Below are positions 24,453 to 32,873 of a stretch of 64,000 bases of DNA, in pieces. Positions within the stretch are counted from its first letter, which is position 1; every line of letters begins with the position of its first letter. Position numbers and translations under genes: made by a program. The notes under the pieces were generated by a model. The model made no database searches, was not told the DNA's origin, and saw nothing but the letters and a program-made list of their open reading frames with translations. This DNA comes from JAYFQF01 sp034927285 (GTDB lineage Bacteria; Bacillota; Peptococcia; DRI-13; UBA5745): assembly GCA_034927285.1 (NCBI GenBank), contig JAYFQF010000001.1:108801-172800 (forward strand). The letters run 5' to 3'.

Positions 24453-25886
24453 ATGGGCAACTGGATTTATTTTTTAGGCTTTATCGTTGTTACCGCGCTG
24501 GTGGGTATGCGGGCCAGCAAAAAAATTGTGACCTCCGACGATTATATCAGCGCCAGCGGCACCTTAGGCCCTTTGGCCATATCCTGCACGCTGATCGCCA
24601 CCTGGCTGGGCACCGGCTCTCTGATCGGTTTTGTGGGCACCGGTTATACGTACGGGGTCACCGTAGTGGCCTTTACCGCAGGGTCGGCCCTGTCGGCTTT
24701 GGTCATCTGCCTGGTCTTTTCCAGATGGACCAAGCAAAAGAACATCGCCACCATCCCGCAGTGGCTGGACTACATCTATGGGGACAACAAATATATTAAG
24801 GGCTTTTCCAGTCTGTGCTACATTTTTATGTACTGCTCCTGGACTTTGGGCTGCGCCGTGGGCTGCGGCACCATGTGCCATAATCTGCTGGGCATCCCCA
24901 CCTGGCTGGGCGCTGTGATCTGCTGCGCGATTTTTACCATCTTTACCGTCACCGGCGGACTTTACGCCGTAGCCTGGATGGACGTTTTCCAGCAGGTGGT
25001 CATGACCATCGGCATGATCCTTTTGGTAGGCTTTGTAGGCAGCCGCACCGGCTGGTTCGACGGGGTCAACTCCGCCAACCTGGGTACGGAGTATTTTAAT
25101 TTCTCTCTGCCCAACCGCTGGTATGTGGTCAGCATTACCATGACTTACTTTTGCGGCCACCTTTTCGGCCAGACCTACTACCAGCGGATCGCCGCTTCCC
25201 GGGATTTGAAAACCGCCCGGATCGGCCTTTTATGCGGTGGGGCCGCCGTACTTTTGGTGGGCATATATTGTTTATTCGTGGGACTGAGCGTCCGGGCCGC
25301 CGGCGCCAGCATTTCCGCCACCGACGATACCGTATTTTGGGCTATCAGCACCTGGCTGCCGAAATGGATGACTCCCGTTTACCTGATCGCAATCCTGGCC
25401 GCCGCCTTTTCCACGGCGGATTCGGCCTTAAACTCCGCCTCCTCCAACGTGGCCCGGGATATTTATAAAAATATTTTTAAGCCCGAAGCTAAGGACCAGG
25501 AGGTAGTCAAAGTGGCCAAAATCGCCACCGTGGTGCTGGGGATGATCTGCCTGGGACTGTCCCTGCGGCCCATTTCTATGCTGGTCAATATTTTCAAAGG
25601 CGCTCAGGTCTGTATCGTAGGCGGCATTTTCTGGCCCATCATTTTGGGGATGTTTTGGAAAAAAGCTACGCTCCAGGCGGCGATCGCCACCATTCCCATC
25701 GGCGCTCTGACCGGCATCGCCTTTGAGTTTATCCCGGCGTTGAAAGTGCTTTTCGGCGGCGGCGCTATCCCGGCCTGCATCGTGGGTTTTTTGACCATGG
25801 TCGTGGTCAGCCTGGCGACCAAAAGCAGATGCGGCGGCGCCTATTACCGGAAAATTGAAGGCGGCATAGAGCAGGCCAAGGCGTAA
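24453..25886 (+). CDS. Sodium:solute symporter (SSS family), sigma-54 controlled
   Basis: Membrane importer, 477 residues with about 13 hydrophobic segments, starting MGNWIYFLGFIVVTALVG. Conserved SSS elements include IATWLGTGSLIGFVG and the sodium-site region AAAFSTADSALNSASSNVARD. GAAAGGAAGG precedes the ATG. It differs clearly from the symporter at 16609 and has no small partner gene. It lies directly behind the sigma-54 promoter and is followed by an enolase-superfamily enzyme, so it probably imports that enzyme's substrate, perhaps a carboxylate. Confidence 0.9.
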   Translation: MGNWIYFLGFIVVTALVGMRASKKIVTSDDYISASGTLGPLAISCTLIATWLGTGSLIGFVGTGYTYGVTVVAFTAGSALSALVICLVFSRWTKQKNIATIPQWLDYIYGDNKYIKGFSSLCYIFMYCSWTLGCAVGCGTMCHNLLGIPTWLGAVICCAIFTIFTVTGGLYAVAWMDVFQQVVMTIGMILLVGFVGSRTGWFDGVNSANLGTEYFNFSLPNRWYVVSITMTYFCGHLFGQTYYQRIAASRDLKTARIGLLCGGAAVLLVGIYCLFVGLSVRAAGASISATDDTVFWAISTWLPKWMTPVYLIAILAAAFSTADSALNSASSNVARDIYKNIFKPEAKDQEVVKVAKIATVVLGMICLGLSLRPISMLVNIFKGAQVCIVGGIFWPIILGMFWKKATLQAAIATIPIGALTGIAFEFIPALKVLFGGGAIPACIVGFLTMVVVSLATKSRCGGAYYRKIEGGIEQAKA

Positions 25887-26070
25887 GCTTGTACGAAAGG
25901 CTTGGAGGAAAAGCTTGATTAAAGGCTTGTACGAAGGGCTTGGATGAAAGGCTTGGATGAAAGATCGGGGAGGAAAAGAGATTTCCTGTTGCCTGAAATT
26001 CAGCCGGACAGGCGGGCCTCAGATGAAAAAACCAACAATCACGGAAAATACGAAGTTACGGGAGGGCAAG

Positions 26071-27198
26071 ATGAAAATCAAAACAATTTCAACCGTAGTC
26101 GTGGATATGCCGCTTACCCGGCCTCATGTGATGTCCTTGATGACGGTGAAAGAAGTGAATTATCTGTTTGTCCGGATCGAAGCGGAAAACGGGCTGGCGG
26201 GCTGGGGGGAAACCTCTTTTCTGGGGGGCCCCACCTGGTCGGAGGAAAGCGTGGAATCCGCCCAGGCCATTGTCAATACCTATGTGGGGCCGTTTTTGAT
26301 CGGCAAGGAGGCGGAAGAGATCGAAGGCCTGCGGCACCTGATGGAAACCCTGGTCCGGGGCAATCATTTCGCTCAGGCGGCTGTGGAGCTGGCCCTTTGG
26401 GACCTGCTGGGCAAACTGCGGGGACTGCCGGTATACGAGCTTTTAGGCGGCAAGGTCCGGGATAAGGTGCCTTTGAGCTGGTCTTTAGCCTCCGGCACCC
26501 TGGAGGCGGAAATGAAGGAAGCGGAGAAGATGGCCGCTAAAGGAGGCTTTATCTTCAAATTCAAAACGGGGCTTTTGTCACCGGAGGAAGACGCCGCCCG
26601 GATCAAAAATATCCGTCAGGCTTTCCCCAAGGCCCGGCTCAGGGCCGACGCCAACCAGGGTTGGGATCGTTTTAACGCCATTAAGGCTATTCGGCTTTTT
26701 GAAGATTACAACCTGGACTTTGTGGAACAGCCGGTGCCGAAAACCGATATGGACAGCCTAGTGGCTATCGCCAAAAGCACCAGTATCCCGCTGTTGGCCG
26801 ACGAAAGCCTGGAATCCCTTCAGGCGGCTACTCAGCTGGTGAAGCGGGAGGCCGTAGGCATGTTTGGCATCAAGCTCAGTAAAGCCGGGGGCCTTTTGGG
26901 AGCAAAACGGCTGGCGGCCATTGCCGAGGGAGCCTCCTTCCCCTGTTATGTGGGAAGCATGATGGAAAGCCCCCTGTGCAATGCGGCTCACCTGCACTTT
27001 GCCTGTTCCACTCCGGCGGTCACCATGGGCTGCGAGCTTTTCGGGCCTATGCTTTTGGCCGATGAACTGACTGAGGAGCAGTCCATATTTAAGGAAGGTT
27101 ATATCTGCCTGGACGATCCTAAACCCGGCTTTGGCATTACTATGCGGGAAGAAAAGATCCGCCAATATCAAAGAGAACCCTTTTATCATATCCGTTAA
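26071..27198 (+). CDS. Mandelate racemase/muconate-lactonizing enzyme family protein (enolase superfamily)
   Basis: Metal-dependent enzyme, 375 residues, that abstracts a proton alpha to a carboxylate. All active-site residues of the muconate-lactonizing subgroup are visible: the KxK pair Lys163/Lys165 (FKFKTG), metal ligands Asp193 (RADANQGW), Glu219 (DFVEQP) and Asp244 (LLADES), and Lys268 on the opposite face (GIKLSKAGG). The ATG at 26071 follows GGAGGGCAAG; in-frame extension to 25957 is not protein-like. Members include cycloisomerases, dipeptide epimerases, o-succinylbenzoate synthases and N-acylamino acid or betaine racemases. The specific substrate is unknown. A terminator follows. 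Confidence 0.9.
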   Translation: MKIKTISTVVVDMPLTRPHVMSLMTVKEVNYLFVRIEAENGLAGWGETSFLGGPTWSEESVESAQAIVNTYVGPFLIGKEAEEIEGLRHLMETLVRGNHFAQAAVELALWDLLGKLRGLPVYELLGGKVRDKVPLSWSLASGTLEAEMKEAEKMAAKGGFIFKFKTGLLSPEEDAARIKNIRQAFPKARLRADANQGWDRFNAIKAIRLFEDYNLDFVEQPVPKTDMDSLVAIAKSTSIPLLADESLESLQAATQLVKREAVGMFGIKLSKAGGLLGAKRLAAIAEGASFPCYVGSMMESPLCNAAHLHFACSTPAVTMGCELFGPMLLADELTEEQSIFKEGYICLDDPKPGFGITMREEKIRQYQREPFYHIR

Positions 27199-27237
27199 AA
27201 GGGGCGGCGGAAGCAGGGAATAAAGGACAAAAAAACG

Positions 27238-27275
27238 ATCAGGGCTACCGGTGATTTACCGGTGCCCTGATTTTA
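27238..27275. terminator. Bidirectional intrinsic terminator
   Basis: ATCAGGGCTACCGGT pairs with ACCGGTGCCCTGAT around a 4-5 base loop, followed by TTTTAT; the left flank is A-rich, giving T's on the minus strand. It ends the symporter/enolase operon and the convergent gene at 27290. Confidence 0.88.
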
Positions 27276-27289
27276 TTGCGTAACGCTTT

Positions 27290-27658
27290 TTATTTAAGTA
27301 TCAATGGGGTAAATCTACCAATAACCGACTTTATGACAATGCAGCCAGCAACTACAAAAAGCGCGATTTGGGGGTCATAAAGGATGGGGATTTTCCATTT
27401 GAATATTTGTGTTGCTGTTGTAAGTAATGCGATTGTCCCAAAGATGTACCCCATGATGGTAAGCGGGTGAGCAGGTGCATTGCTGATAAATTTGCCGATT
27501 GTCGGCATAATCATACACATTGCAAATCCGATTGCGCCCAAAGTAATAACAGCCGATCTCGGCCCATTGATGAATAATATTTGCTTGCCGGATAGCCCTG
27601 CATAAACAATCAGGCTGGTTATAAACCACTCTGCTGCCAATATTGCAATTCCTTTCAT
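27290..27658 (-). CDS. Hypothetical four-TM membrane protein
   Basis: A 122-residue protein made almost wholly of four hydrophobic helices, starting MKGIAILAAEWFITSLIVYAG. It overlaps the upstream TetR gene by 4 bases (ATGA) and is surely co-transcribed with it. I do not recognise the family. The DNA is visibly more AT-rich than its neighbours and codon use differs (many AT-ending codons), suggesting that the pair was acquired. A regulator-linked transport or resistance function is possible but unsupported. Confidence 0.8.
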   Translation of the reverse strand: MKGIAILAAEWFITSLIVYAGLSGKQILFINGPRSAVITLGAIGFAMCMIMPTIGKFISNAPAHPLTIMGYIFGTIALLTTATQIFKWKIPILYDPQIALFVVAGCIVIKSVIGRFTPLILK

Positions 27659-28290
27659 TGTTTATCGCTCCTTAAATAGGTTTTATTGAACATCGTAATA
27701 TGTCTTTCTAAAAAAGATAAAGCTTCTTCCTGTTTTTCGGGCTGATTGTCGTACTTTGATAACAGCAAATACAAAGGGGAATAAAACTGCAAGGCCATTA
27801 CCATCGGGTCAGCATCAACATAAACCCCAGTATCTATTAAATCAGCGAACACGCCTGATATATAATCTAAGCCCTTGTCTATGATCAATTTCCTAAAAAA
27901 CTTGCCTGCCTCTGAAGTTCTATACTGTTCCATTGTCAACATTCTACGCAGTTGCGAACCATATTCTGTTTTGAGATAGAACTGAAACATTGTAACGCTA
28001 ATCCGGAATAATTCCTCTCTTACATCACTTCCTCCTGCGAGAATATCGGACATGCTTTCAGGGGGGATAAAAGTAGAAACTTCCTCTTGATAACGACGCT
28101 CAATGTCTTTGAGAATTGAGTCAAAAATGTCTTGCTTTCCGCTATAATGCTTGTAAAGGGCGCTCTCCCGTATTCCGATTTCTTTTGCTATGTCACGGAT
28201 ACCAACCCCATCATAGCCCCGTTCAGAAAACAATTTTAGTGCAACTGTCAAAATGACTTCCTTTGTATCCCGTGTTTCATTTTTTGGCAT
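27655..28290 (-). CDS. TetR/AcrR-family transcriptional regulator
   Basis: A 211-residue repressor: N-terminal helix-turn-helix (GVGIRDIAKEIGIRESALYKHYSGKQDIF) and a helical ligand-binding domain. The ATG at 28290 follows GGAGGTTCTT; an in-frame extension to 28320 has no site. It sits in an AT-rich island and overlaps the membrane-protein gene it probably regulates. The region between it and the next plus-strand gene (28291-28502) must hold its promoter and operator; a TGATATAATATGATATA stretch at 28428 looks like a -10 region for the plus-strand gene. Confidence 0.9.
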   Translation of the reverse strand: MPKNETRDTKEVILTVALKLFSERGYDGVGIRDIAKEIGIRESALYKHYSGKQDIFDSILKDIERRYQEEVSTFIPPESMSDILAGGSDVREELFRISVTMFQFYLKTEYGSQLRRMLTMEQYRTSEAGKFFRKLIIDKGLDYISGVFADLIDTGVYVDADPMVMALQFYSPLYLLLSKYDNQPEKQEEALSFLERHITMFNKTYLRSDKQ

Positions 28291-28502
28291 AAGAACCTCC
28301 ATTAAAAACATGGTGAGCAACCGTTCACTAATATTGTAGTTAACAACTGATCACTTGTCAAGACGGGAACCAAATTATATTCTGCTGACGCGGCATAAAT
28401 TTTTTTCTTATGAAAAGATCTGATATAATATGATATATATTTTTTTATTCACGGAAAGAAAGCGATTTTGCCGCGGCTTTTAGCGGCGGCTGGAGGGAAA
28501 AC

Positions 28503-30455
28503 ATGAAAGCGCTGATCGTTAACATAAACGCCAAATACGTTCACGCCGGCCTGGCGCCCTGGTATCTGAAGGCGGCGGCCCTGGCGGCGGGAACGGACAA
28601 GCAGGGCTGGGAAATCGAAGTTCTGGAATCCAATATCAACCGTCCGTCAAAGGAGACCGCCGGCCGCATTCTGGCGGCAAAGCCCCGGCTGCTGGCCTTT
28701 TGCTGCTACATCTGGAATATGAAGCGGGTGGAAGAGGTACTGGCGGAGCTGGCGGAGCGGCTGGAGAATTGCGCTGTGGCCCTGGGGGGGCCGGAGGTCG
28801 GCTTTGACGGTGCGGAACGCCTGGCGGAGCTGCCCGCTGTGGACTTTATCCTCTGCGGCGAGGGGGAGGAAAACTTTCCCCGGCTGCTGGCGGCTTTGGC
28901 CGGAGTGCCGGTGGCAGAGGTGCCGGAAAAGCCCGGCGATCCCTTTGCCGCAATTCCCGGGCTTTGCTATCGTCGGGGCGGCGGCGTTTTGGCCAATCCC
29001 GCCGCCGAGGCCCAGGGTCAGCCGCCGGATCCCTATACGGCTGAATTTCTGGCGAGGCTGGAAGGCCGTATCGTCTACCTGGAGACTTCCCGGGGCTGCC
29101 CTTTCAGCTGCAGCTTTTGCCTGTCGGGGCGGCCGGGCAACACCCGCTTTTTCAGCCTGGAGCGGGCAAAGGAGCAGATTCTTTTGCTGGCTAACTCCGG
29201 CAGCAAAACCGTCAAGCTGGTGGATCGTACCTTTAACTGCGAACCTCGCAGGGCGGCGGAAATCATCCGCTTTATCCTGGGGAGATCCCAGGCTGCCGAT
29301 GCCGGAGTTACGGACCGTTTCCCCAAGGGGCAGTGGATTCCCCAAGGGATATGCTTTCATTTTGAGGTGGCCGCCGATTTATTCCGGGAGGATAGCCTGG
29401 ATCTTTTGGCCCGGGCACCGGCCGGACTTTTTCAACTGGAGATAGGCTTGCAAAGCTTTCGGGAAGATACCCTGGCGGCGGTGGCCCGAAAAACGGATTT
29501 GGCCAAAGTGGAGGAAAATTTTCGCCGCCTTCTTTCCTTCGGCAATATGCACCTGCATCTTGATCTGATCGCCGGTCTGCCGGGTGAGGATAATGAAAGT
29601 TTCGGCCGTTCCTTTGACCGGGCCTTTGCCCTGCGTCCCCATATGCTGCAATTGGGCTTTCTTAAGCTTTTACGGGGCAGCCGCCTGCGGGAGGAAGCTG
29701 CCCGAAACGGGATGGTCTACGATGCCCGGCCGCCTTATACGGTTCAGTCCACAGCCTGGCTTTCCGCAGAAGAACTAAAGGAACTGAAGCTTTGCGAGGA
29801 TGCCCTGGACCGGCTCTATAACAGCGGCCGCTTTCCCCGGACCGTAGAATATTTGCTGGCCGCTTCCGGTCTCAGGCCTTTTTGCCTGTTTAGCCGCTTC
29901 GGCCGTTATACCGGCAACAGCGCAGGCATGTCCCTGGAACGGTATGTTTCCCTGCTTTACGGCTTTGGCTGCGGCCTTGAGGGCACAGAGCGGGATAAGC
30001 TGAGGGATATGCTGGTGCAGGATTGGCTGGCGGGAAACAATACGGGCCGTTTGCCTAAGGCTTTACAAATCCCGGACATACGTTACCGTCTGGTCTCCCT
30101 GGCCTTGGAAAAGCTGACGGAGGCCGGCGAGAAAGGAAAGGCCGGCGAGAAGGGGAAGCGGGAGACGGCAAAAAAAGCGGCCGGGGCCTTTCCGGGAGAA
30201 GCTGTGTCTGAACCGGCCGGGGCTGACTGCGGCCGGCCCGGCTTGGTAACTGCGGATAGCCGGCGGGGTTATGGCTTTGGCCTTTTATACGGCGGTGACC
30301 AGGTAATGGCCGCCGTGGCCGATTATAGCAGGCCCAGAGCATTTTTGGGCGGTTATCCCCTGCGCCTGACGGGCGCCGAAGGCCTTTGCGCAGCCGCTGA
30401 AAAAATTACGGCAACGCAAACGGAAGACAGAAAACAGCCCAAAAGAATTTTATAG
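28503..30455 (+). CDS. B12-binding-domain radical SAM protein, DUF4080 type
   Basis: A 650-residue iron-sulfur protein. The N-terminal 140 residues form a cobalamin-binding-like Rossmann domain (MKALIVNINAKYVHAGLAPW start, LGGPEVGFD). The radical SAM core follows with the CxxxCxxC cluster motif CPFSCSFC (Cys199, Cys203, Cys206), then a DUF4080 C-terminal region. The last 120 residues are of low complexity (KGKAGEKGKRE), unlike the rest. Members cleave AdoMet for radical chemistry or methylation; the DUF4080 group has no settled function. It is transcribed alone, with a terminator 30 bases after the stop. Confidence 0.88.
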   Translation: MKALIVNINAKYVHAGLAPWYLKAAALAAGTDKQGWEIEVLESNINRPSKETAGRILAAKPRLLAFCCYIWNMKRVEEVLAELAERLENCAVALGGPEVGFDGAERLAELPAVDFILCGEGEENFPRLLAALAGVPVAEVPEKPGDPFAAIPGLCYRRGGGVLANPAAEAQGQPPDPYTAEFLARLEGRIVYLETSRGCPFSCSFCLSGRPGNTRFFSLERAKEQILLLANSGSKTVKLVDRTFNCEPRRAAEIIRFILGRSQAADAGVTDRFPKGQWIPQGICFHFEVAADLFREDSLDLLARAPAGLFQLEIGLQSFREDTLAAVARKTDLAKVEENFRRLLSFGNMHLHLDLIAGLPGEDNESFGRSFDRAFALRPHMLQLGFLKLLRGSRLREEAARNGMVYDARPPYTVQSTAWLSAEELKELKLCEDALDRLYNSGRFPRTVEYLLAASGLRPFCLFSRFGRYTGNSAGMSLERYVSLLYGFGCGLEGTERDKLRDMLVQDWLAGNNTGRLPKALQIPDIRYRLVSLALEKLTEAGEKGKAGEKGKRETAKKAAGAFPGEAVSEPAGADCGRPGLVTADSRRGYGFGLLYGGDQVMAAVADYSRPRAFLGGYPLRLTGAEGLCAAAEKITATQTEDRKQPKRIL

Positions 30456-30483
30456 GCCGGATTCGGCAATACTATATTTACTG

Positions 30484-30512
30484 AAAGCGGGAGCCTGCAG
30501 CCCGCTTTTTTT
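30484..30512 (+). terminator. Intrinsic terminator after the radical SAM gene
   Basis: AAGCGGG and CCCGCTT flank a 9-base loop, followed by a run of T's, 29 bases after the stop codon at 30455. Confidence 0.85.
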
Positions 30513-30591
30513 ATCCGGAAAATTTTTGCTCTGATTTTTTTAAAGGCAACCTTGACGAAGTTTTCCCTGATCTGACGCGGCTTTTGGGGAC

Positions 30592-30643
30592 TTTACAATT
30601 TCATTTTACACGTCTTTTACAAACCGCAGCTTATCTCTTTACA
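30592..30643 (+). promoter_or_regulatory. Pho box (PhoP/PhoB-type direct repeats) upstream of pstS
   Basis: TTTACA occurs at 30592, 30605, 30616 and 30638. The last three fall on an 11-base period (one degenerate slot at 30627), the spacing of PhoP-binding TTAACA-like repeats in Gram-positive bacteria. The box ends about 60 bases upstream of pstS. The response regulator encoded at 35477 is the expected binder. Confidence 0.75.
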
Positions 30644-30703
30644 ATTTGTCTGTATCATTCTAAGTAAAGCAAGCAATCTGAAAAATGAAAGGAAGATTTC
30701 CAA

Positions 30704-31651
30704 ATGAAAAAGCTTTTGGCAATTTTACTTACTGCTGCCATGTTGGTAATGGTCGGCGGCTGCGGCAACACCGATTCCGGCAATAACGGTTCCGGCACTG
30801 CCAATCCTCCTGCAGACTCCGGTAATACTGGGAGCGACGCCGGCCAACCTGCCCCCGGCTTTGATACCACCAAAGATATCTCCGTGATTTCCCGGGAAGA
30901 GGGCTCCGGCACCAGAGGCGCGTTTATCGAACTCTTCGGAGTGGAACAAAAAGACGCCGAAGGAAATAAGCAGGATATGACCACCGAAGGCGCTTCCATC
31001 ACCAATAACACCAACGTAATGCTCTCCACCGTAGTCGGCAACCCCTACGCCATCGGGTATGTTTCTCTGGGTTCCTTAAACGACACGGTTAAAGCCCTGA
31101 AGATCGACGGCGCGGAAGCTACCGTAGCCAACATCAAAGACGGTACCTATAAAATCGCCCGTCCTTTCAACATCTGCACTGTCGGCAAGGTTTCCGAAGT
31201 AGCTCAGGATTTCATCAAGTTTATCATGAGCAAGGATGGACAGGCGGTAATTGAAGACAATGGCTATATCTCCGCAGCAGAAAACGAAGCCTACACCGCT
31301 GCCGGCCTGGAAGGCAAAATCGTCGTAGCCGGTTCCTCTTCCGTCACACCGGTAATGGAAAAACTGAAAGAGGCTTACGTTGCCCTGAATGATAAAGTGG
31401 AAATTGAGGTCCAGATGAGCGACTCCTCCACCGGCGTTAATTCCGCCATCGACGGTTCCTGCGACATCGGCATGGCCTCCCGGGAACTGAAAGACAGCGA
31501 GATTGAAAAAGGCGCCGAACCTACCGTTATCGCTCAGGATGGCATCGCCGTCATTGTCAATCTGGAAAATACCACCGACGGTCTGACCAAAGACCAGGTC
31601 ATGAACATCTACACCGGCCAAGTCACCACTTGGGACGGCGCCACAAAGTAA
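30704..31651 (+). CDS. pstS: Phosphate ABC transporter substrate-binding lipoprotein PstS
   Basis: Extracytoplasmic phosphate receptor, 315 residues. A lipoprotein signal ends at Cys20 (VMVGGC), followed by a flexible Gly/Asn/Ser/Asp-rich linker (about 21-50), then the two-lobed binding protein. The phosphate-contact segments SREEGSGTRGAF and VVAGSSSVTPVME are those of PstS, as are DSSTGVNSAIDG and GIAVIVN. It heads the pst-pho operon behind a Pho box. The 357-base gap to pstC contains strong secondary structure that probably keeps PstS in excess over the membrane subunits. Confidence 0.96.
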   Translation: MKKLLAILLTAAMLVMVGGCGNTDSGNNGSGTANPPADSGNTGSDAGQPAPGFDTTKDISVISREEGSGTRGAFIELFGVEQKDAEGNKQDMTTEGASITNNTNVMLSTVVGNPYAIGYVSLGSLNDTVKALKIDGAEATVANIKDGTYKIARPFNICTVGKVSEVAQDFIKFIMSKDGQAVIEDNGYISAAENEAYTAAGLEGKIVVAGSSSVTPVMEKLKEAYVALNDKVEIEVQMSDSSTGVNSAIDGSCDIGMASRELKDSEIEKGAEPTVIAQDGIAVIVNLENTTDGLTKDQVMNIYTGQVTTWDGATK

Positions 31652-31782
31652 GCGGCGATAAACTTAAAATCGGCTTACAGATAAGCTTGCCAAAATTCAG
31701 AGTAAACCACGCTCGCAAAATCAGAGCTTCTTCATTCGCCCGGGTGAATCGGAGACCCGGGCCCTCCCTCAAGCATAAGCCG

Positions 31783-31905
31783 GCCGGGATGGTTGCGTAA
31801 CCATCCCGGCGGCAAGACAAAGGAAAGCCGGCTGCCGGGCAGGTATGGCTGTGGCGCCACGCAGATGGCGGTCCCAGCGAAACCAATCCCCGGGCCGGCT
31901 TTCCT
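31783..31905 (+). other. Structured pstS-pstC intergenic RNA region
   Basis: A perfect 12-bp hairpin (GCCGGGATGGTT / AACCATCCCGGC, 31783-31810) is followed by a larger imperfect structure whose outer arms are AGGAAAGCCGGC (31821-31832) and GCCGGCTTTCCT (31894-31905). No T-run follows, so termination would be partial at most. It likely acts as a processing or stabilising element limiting pstCAB expression relative to pstS. No gene is visible between 31652 and 32008. Confidence 0.65.
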
Positions 31906-32008
31906 GTAATTTTCCCTGACCTCCAAAGCTGCCGCCGGAACCGGCTGTTCCAGGCCGCCCGCCGATCAGGCAGCTCTCTCCAATCCAGAATCCGTCAGGA
32001 GTTTTATA

Positions 32009-32872
32009 ATGAAAGCAAGCAAAAACCAATTCCGGGAAAATCTGATGAAAACCGTATTTTTTGTTTCGGCCCTGACCTCCATCCTGGCCGTGGCGCTGAT
32101 CTGCCTCTTTCTCTTTACTTCGGGGATACCCACCATCCGGGAAATTGGCATTTTCAAGTTCCTGCTGGGTATGAAGTGGAAGCCGACGAATACGCCGCCC
32201 TCCTTCGGCATTTTCCCGATGATTATCGGCAGTATTTACGTTACCGCCGGCGCCTTCATGGTAGGCGTGCCCATCGGCATTTTTACCGCCGTGTTTCTGG
32301 CCAAATTCTGCCCCGATTGGCTGCACCGGATTTTGAAGCCGGCGGTGGAGCTTTTAGCCGGTATTCCTTCCGTAGTCTATGGCTTTTTCGGCCTGATGGT
32401 ATTTGTTCCTTTTGTCCGGGAACATTTCGGCGGCGACGGCACCAGTATCCTTACCGCCTCGGTACTGCTGGGCATCATGATCCTGCCCACGGTAATTAAC
32501 GTCAGCGAGGCGGCTATCCGGGCGGTTCCGGAAAGCTATTATGAGGGCAGCCTGGCCCTTGGCGCCACCCATGAGCGCAGCGTATTTTTCACCGTGGTGC
32601 CGGCCGCCAAATCCGGGATCCTGGCTTCCGTAGTTCTGGGCATCGGCCGGGCCATTGGCGAAACCATGGCGGTTATCATGGTGGCCGGCAACCAGGCCTG
32701 GATTCCCGACAGCATCCTTAAAGGCGTACGGACCCTCACCTCCAATATCGTAATGGAAATGGGCTATTCTGCGGATCTGCACCGGCAGGCGCTGATTGCC
32801 ACAGCTATGGTGCTCTTCGTTTTTATTATGATTATCAACCTCTCTTTCTCCTACCTGAAAGGTCGGTCTTAA
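32009..32872 (+). CDS. pstC: Phosphate ABC transporter permease PstC
   Basis: Membrane subunit, 287 residues with six helices. The binding-protein-dependent transport signature is seen in EAAIRAVPESYYEGSLALGATHERS, and ELLAGIPSVVYGFFGL is characteristic of PstC/PstA. CAGGAG lies before the ATG. It pairs with PstA to form the phosphate channel. The gene is 2 bases from pstA. Confidence 0.95.
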   Translation: MKASKNQFRENLMKTVFFVSALTSILAVALICLFLFTSGIPTIREIGIFKFLLGMKWKPTNTPPSFGIFPMIIGSIYVTAGAFMVGVPIGIFTAVFLAKFCPDWLHRILKPAVELLAGIPSVVYGFFGLMVFVPFVREHFGGDGTSILTASVLLGIMILPTVINVSEAAIRAVPESYYEGSLALGATHERSVFFTVVPAAKSGILASVVLGIGRAIGETMAVIMVAGNQAWIPDSILKGVRTLTSNIVMEMGYSADLHRQALIATAMVLFVFIMIINLSFSYLKGRS

Positions 32873-32873
32873 G

